Source: Methanosarcinales archaeon (GTDB lineage: Archaea > Halobacteriota > Methanosarcinia > Methanosarcinales > Methanosarcinaceae). From it: 7,791 nt of DNA. Under the pieces are notes generated by a model that had not been told where the DNA came from, made no database searches, and saw only the letters and a program-made list of their open reading frames with translations. Where the stretch lies: NCBI GenBank assembly GCA_012329085.1, contig JAAXQB010000074.1, forward strand, positions 1-7,791. The letters are read 5' to 3'. A program made the position numbers and the translations under genes. Shown here one piece after another: positions 1 through 6,800 of the stretch. Position 1 is the stretch's first letter, and each line of letters starts with the position of its first letter.

Positions 1-834
1 AGTTGAATCTGCAACTAAACCGTCTATTGTAATCGTTCCATCATTTCCTGGATTACAAGTTGTTGGGTCAGTATGAGTTACTTCACTAATAACAGGAATT
101 GCATCTATTACAACTTCAGTACAAGTTGCTGGACTTGTACAGCCTGCAGTTGTAACCGTAACACAATATGTTCCTGTCATACTTGCAAGTGTTCCTGTTA
201 ATGTTACACTTTGAGTTGTTCCAACAGTTACTCCGTTAAAATCTTTCCACTCATAAGTATCTCCAACACTATCTGTTGTTAAAACAATATCAGTTCCTTC
301 ACAAACAGGTCCATTATTATAAGCATTTGGAGCCATTGGTGCTCCTGGATCTACTAAACTTGTATCTACTTGATTACTTGTACATCCACTTGCATTTTCA
401 ACACTAATAATGTAAGAGCCTGCATTTAAAACAGTGAAAGTAAACGTACTTCCTGCTGGATTTATTGGACTTGGCAACCCACCTAAAACAGTATATGTTC
501 CTGCTTGTAAGCCGTCTATTGTAATCGTTCCGTCAGAAGCTGCACAAGAAGTTGGATCTGTTACAGCAGTAATACTAATTGTATCAGCAGAATTTACAAC
601 AACTGTTGTTTGTGATGGTAAACTTTCACATCCATTAACGGTAACTGTTACAGTATATATTCCTGAACAAGATGCCGTTACATTCGTTAAAATTGGATTT
701 TGTAAAGTATCATTTGGTGAACTAATACAAGGTCCTGTCCATAAGAAACTGCCTGTTCCTGTTGCTGTTAATTGTATATCATCTCCTTCACAAGCTGGAC
801 CATTATTAGTAACTGTTGGTGCACTTGGTAAAGC
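1..834 (-). repeat. Super-repeat 8 (partial at C-terminal side): Ig-B, SprB-like, Ig-A, start of SprB-like
   Basis: Ig-B 592-834 (NNGPACEGDD, FLWTGPC, QNPIL, with an extra cysteine pair at 727-729 and 667-669), SprB-like 346-591 (DPTSCAASDGTITIDGL), Ig-A 103-345 (NNGPVCEG, YEWKD, GTYCVTV, ATC) and the first 34 residues of a SprB-like unit at 1-102. The partial unit ends at ADST and is cut by the window edge. It is almost identical to the unit at 835-1095, although the four-module pattern predicts the CDG subtype here. Confidence 0.85.
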
Positions 835-3800
835 AGGTTCTGTTAATGTAACTGAAATACTATTGCTTTGGCAACCTACATTTGTTGTAACATTAATAAT
901 ATAATTTCCTTCTTCTAAATCTGTAATCGTATAAGTATTTGAAGTTGGAACAATTGAACTTGTACTTGTACCACCATTTGTTGTTAAAGTATAAGTTGAA
1001 TCTGCAACTAAACCGTCTATTGTTATTGTACCATCATTTCCTGGATTACAAGTTGTTGGGTCTGTATGTGTAACTTCACTAATAACTGGTAATGGGTTTA
1101 TAACAACATTAGTACAAGTAGCTGGACTTGTACAGCCTGCGGTTGTAGTAGTAACACAATAATCTCCAGAATTGGCAACTGTTGTATTTGTAATTGTAAA
1201 ACTTTGGTTTGTATTTACAACTGTACCATCCAATGTCCATTCGTAAGTATCTCCAATACTATCTGTATAAATTGTAATATTTTCGCCTTCACAAACAGGA
1301 CCTAAATTTACTGCATTTGGAGCAGCAGGACTTCCTGGATCTACTAAACTTGTATCTACTTGATTGCTTATACATCCATTTGCATTTTGTACACTTATAG
1401 AATAAGCACCTGCACATAATGCAGTGAATTGGTAAGTAGCTCCAACAGTACTAAAACTTGTTGGTGTAATTCCACCTAATACAGTATAATTTCCTGCCGT
1501 TAAACCATCTATTGTTATTGTTCCATCACATACAGTACAAGCCGTAGGGTCTGTAACAGAAGTAATACTAATTGTATCTGCTGAATTTACTACAACTGTT
1601 GTTTGTGCTGGTAAACTTTCGCAACCATTAACAGTTACTGTTACGGTATAAATTCCAGCATCTGACAATGTAACTCCAGACAAAATTGGATTTTGCATTG
1701 AACTTGTATAACCTGTAGTGCTTGTCCAAGAGAAATCTCCTGTTCCGCTTGCTGTTAATTGAATATCTCCTCCTTCACAAACAGGACCATCATTTGAAAC
1801 TGTTGGTGCACTTGGTAAAGCAGGATTTGTTAATGTAACTGAAATACTATTTGATTGACAAGCAGAACTTGTTTCTACATAAATAGTATAAGTTCCTTCA
1901 CATAAATCTTCAATTGTGTATATACTACTGGTAGGAATAATTTGACTACTATTTCCATTTATAAATAAAGTAAATGTATCATTAGCAGTTAAACCATCTA
2001 ATACAAATGTACCATCACAACTATCAGGGTCACAACTTGTAGGATCTGTATGAGAAACTTCACTTATTGTTGGTGTTGGATTAATTACAACATCTACGCA
2101 AGTAGCCATTGAAATACAACCTGCTAATTCAACTGTTAAACAGTATTGCCCAGCATCTGTAACATCAATATTTGAAGTAGTGAAACTTGGTAAAGTTGAT
2201 GTATTAGGACCAGTCCAATTGTATGAATACAAAGCATTTGTACTATCTGTGCTTAATACTAAATCTTCCCCTTCGCATAAAGGACCATTTTGATTAATAT
2301 TTGGTGCATTAGGACTTCCCGGATCTACTAAACTGGCTGTTACTACATTACTAATACAACCGTCCACATTTTGAACACTAATAGAATAAGATCCTGCTGT
2401 AAGACCTGTAAAAGTATATGTTGTACCTGTTGCTGTAAAGTTTGGTAAGCCACCTAAAGTTATGTAAGCACCTGGCGATAAACCATCAATAGTGATTGTT
2501 CCGTCAGCTGTTAAACAAGCGGTTGGATCTGTTGTTGCTGTAATACTAATAGTATCAGCATCATTTATAGTAACTATTGTTTGAGCTGAATCGCTTTGAC
2601 AACCATTTACTGTAACAGTAACAAAATAAGTACCTGCATCTGCTAAACTTACATTATACAAAATAGGATTTTGCATTGCATTTGTATATCCAGTTGTGCT
2701 TGTCCAAGCAAATGTACCAACGCCAGTAGCTGTTAATTGAACATCATCTCCTTCACAAGCTGGACCATCATTTGAAACAGTTGGTGCATTCGGTAAAGCA
2801 GGATTTGTTAATGTTACTGAAATACTATTGCTTTGGCAACCTGCATTTGTGGTAACATTAATAATATAATTTCCTTCTTCTAAATCTGTAATCGTATAAG
2901 TATTTGAAGTTGGAACTATTGAACTTGTACTTGTACCACCATTAGTTGTTAAAGTATAAGTTGAATCTGCTACTAATCCATCAATTGTAATTGTTCCATC
3001 ATTTCCTGGGATACAAGTTGTTGGGTCAGTATGTGTAACTTCACTAATAACTGGTAATGGGTTTATAACAACACTAGTACACGTTGCAGGACTTGTACAG
3101 CCTGCAGTTGTTATAGTAACACAATAATCACCAGAATTGGCTACTGTTGTATTTGTAATTGTAAAACTTTGGTTTGTATTTACAACTGTACCATTCAATG
3201 TCCATTCGTAAGTATCTCCAATACTATCTGTAAAAATAGTAATATTTTCTCCTTCACAAACAGGTCCTAAATTTACTGCATTTGGTGCAGCTGGACTTCC
3301 TGGATCTACCAGACTTGTATCTACAATATTACTGATACAACCATCAGCATTTTGAACACTAATTGTATATGGTCCAGCATCTAAACCTGTAAAAGCATAA
3401 GTAGCACCAACTGAACTAAATGCTGTTGGTGTAATTCCACCTAAAACAGTATAATTTCCTGCTGAAAGACCATCGATTGTAATTGTACCATCAGTTGCCA
3501 TACAAGCAGAAGGATCAGTAACTGCAGAAATACTAATTGTATCGGCAGTATTGATAACTACTGTAGTTTGAGCTGCTGGACTTTCACATCCATTTACAGT
3601 AACTGTTACAGAATAAATTCCTGCATCAGAACTTGTAACGTTTATTAATAAAGGATTTTGTAAAGTATCTTCTGGGAAACTTAAATTTCCACCTGTCCAT
3701 TGGTAAGAACCATTTGCTGGACCAAAAGCTGTTAATTGAATATCGCCACCTATACAGACTGGACCATCATTTGAAACGATTGGAGCAGAAGGCGTAGCAG

Positions 3801-6800
3801 GGTCATTTAATGTTACAGAAATTGGATCGCTTACACATCCTTCATTAGAAGTAACAGAAATTGTATAAGTTCCTGCACATAAATCTTCTATAGAATATGT
3901 AGCACTTGTAGGTATGATTTGACTATTTCCACCATTTACTGTTAAAGTAAAAGTGTCGTTAGCTGTTAAACCATCTATTACGATAATTCCATCACAAGGA
4001 GCACCGCAAATTGTTGGGTCTGTATGGCTTAATTCGCTGATAATTGGTTTTGGGTTTACAACTACATCTTCGCAAGTTGCAGCAGAAACACATCCTGCCA
4101 TTTCAACAGTTAAACAATATTGCCCAGACATAGAAGGAGTTGCCCCACTTCTAATTACACTTGAAGAAGAACCAGAAGAAGAAAATCCTCCAGAACCTGT
4201 AAAAATATATGTATATGCAGGGTTTATACTATCTGTACTTAATAGTAATGTTGCTCCTTCGCAAATAGGACTATTTGTGATTAAATTTGGAGTATTTGGT
4301 GCATTTGGATCAACTAAACTTGTATCAACTAAATTACTAACACAATGTGTTGCTGTTACCGTAGCAAAGAAAGAATGTGGACCAGCAACTAAACCTGTAT
4401 AAGTATAAGAAGAACTTCCAGCTGTACCAATAGGAGCATCATAAATTAATCCAATTGTTAAACCATCAATAGTAATCGTTCCGTCTGTTGCTCCACAAGC
4501 AGTAGGGTCAGTTGTAGCAGTAATCCAAATTGAATCACTTGGGTTTACAATTACATTGGTTTGACCTGCAACACTTGTACAACCGTTTACGGTTACAGTT
4601 ACTTGATAAAATCCTGAACAAGCAACATCTACATTGGTTAATAAAGGATTTTGTAAAGTATCATCTGGTGAACCAATACAGTTTCCTGTCCAAGCATAAG
4701 TAGCACCTGCAACTGGAGTAACAGATAATTGTACATTTCCGCCTTCACAAACAGGACCATCATTTGATGGAACTGGTGCTACTGGCATAGTAGGACCTGT
4801 TAAAGTTTGACAAACTGCATTTGAAACACAAGAAGAATCTGTTGTTACAAAAACACAGTGATTTCCTGCATCTAAACCTGTTATCATATATGTAGAACCT
4901 GCAGGAGTAATAGAACTTGTATTTCCATCAATATCTATTGTATAAGTACTTCCTCCTGTTAAACCATCTATTGTTATCGTTCCTTCATTACCTGGTGTAC
5001 AAGTTGTAGGATTTGTAAAAGTTAAAATAGATAATGTTGGCATTTCATTTACCACAACATCCATACAAGTATCATTAGATACGCAACCTGCTACATTAAT
5101 AGATACACAATATGTTCCTGCATCTGAAACAGTTGCATTTGAAATTGTTGGATTTTGAGTATTCCCTCCTGGGAAAGTTGCTCCATTATGTGTCCAAGTA
5201 TAAGATGCTCCTCCTACTGTTGAAGCTGTAAGATGAATATCATTTCCTTCACAAACAGGACCATCATTTGAAATAGATGGTGCAGGTGGCGGTGTTGGAC
5301 TTAATAAGCAAGTATCTACTGCATTTGATTGACAACCATTCTCTGATATTATTATTTGATAACAACCTGCTGCTAACTCAATAAAAGTATATGATGTTCC
5401 GAAAGGAATAATTGAACTTGGTAAAGCAGTTGGTCCAGTAGAAATTACAGTATAAGTAACCCCAGATACTAAACTTTCAATAGTAATTGAACCATCAAAT
5501 AAACCTGTAAAAGGATCTGCGATACAAGAAGTTGGATCTGTAGTAGCAGTAATAGAAATTACTGGAGCAGTATTTACAGTTACGACTAAAGAAGAAACTG
5601 CACTAACACAACCATTTACGCTTACAGTACAATTGTATGTTCCTGCCATAGCAGTTGTCATTGAAGCTCTTACTGGATTTTGGTCTGAACTTGTAAAAGC
5701 TAAAGGACCTGTCCAAGCATAAGTAGCACCTGTTACGGTATTGCTATTTAATTGTAAATCGTCTCCTACACAAACAGGTGAATTACTTGAAATTGTTGGA
5801 GCAGCAGGTGTTGCTGGATCTACTAAAGTAGCACTTAAAGTATTTGAAATACATCCTGTAGCAGTATCTGAAACAAAGAAACTATATGAACCAGAACAAA
5901 TTCCTGTTTCTATATATTCCCCTGAACCATCAGCTGTGAAATAGCCTACAAAACTTCCTCCATATTGGTAAGATTGACCTGGATTTAAATCTGTAAATTG
6001 TATTGTTCCATCACAACCTAGACTACAAGTAGTTGGGTCGATTACATTTCCTAAAACAATTGTTGGGTTTTCATTAACAACAACATCTACACAACCTGGT
6101 AAAGAAACACAACCACCTTCTGTAACTGTAACACAGTATTGACCAGAATTTGTTGTATCTACACCAATAATAATTGGGTTTTGTAAAGTACTTGTAAAGC
6201 CTGGACCTGTCCAAGCATAAGTAGCACCTGGGTTGGCTGAATAGCTTAAATTTATGTTTCCTCCTTCACAAACAGGACTGTTGCTTGTTGGTGTTGGTGT
6301 AGTTGGATTTGTTGCAATATTTAATGTTACAGAAACAACATTTGAACCACAGCCTTGCGGACTTGTAGTAACAGAAATATTGTAAGTTCCTGCGAATAAA
6401 TTTGTAAAAGTGAATGTTGTTCCACTTGCTGTTATATTTGAATACCCTGTAACTCCAAAGACAGTATATTGCTGACCATTTGTTAAACCACCAATAGTAA
6501 TAGTTCCTTCATTTCCAGGATTACAAGTAGTTGGATCTGTGGAAGCATCTAAAGTTAAAGCTGTTGTATCATTTACAACAACAACTGTATTTGAAGATGG
6601 ACTTACACAACCATTTACTGTAGTAATAACATTATATGTTTTAGCATCAGAAGCACTTGCGTTTAAAATTGTTGGATTTTGCATAGAACTTGTAAAACCT
6701 ACTGGAGTAGAAGTCCAAGCGTAAGTAGCACCAACACCACCACCTGTGGCAGTTAAGTTGATATCATCTCCTTCACAAACAGGGCTATTGCTTCCTACTG

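Noticed and set aside
434..904. Open frame on the plus strand, Val/Thr/Pro-rich
   Set aside because: It is the antisense of Ig-like and SprB-like repeats. Its apparent motifs (TVTVTV, PSIVIV) mirror the minus-strand repeats, and the minus frame is open and domain-regular here.
770..3655. Mobile element as source of the direct repeat
   Set aside because: No transposase, inverted ends or target duplication is seen; the repeated sequence is ordinary adhesin coding sequence in phase.
3953..4402. Open frame on the plus strand
   Set aside because: Antisense shadow of super-repeat 4; no coherent protein family, and the coding frame on the other strand is uninterrupted.
5741..5944. Short plus-strand open frame
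   Set aside because: Antisense shadow within super-repeats 2 and 3; it would overlap the real gene fully and has no recognisable domain.
6539..6724. Short plus-strand open frame
   Set aside because: Antisense shadow within super-repeat 2, explained by the low frequency of stop triplets opposite Thr/Val-rich coding sequence.
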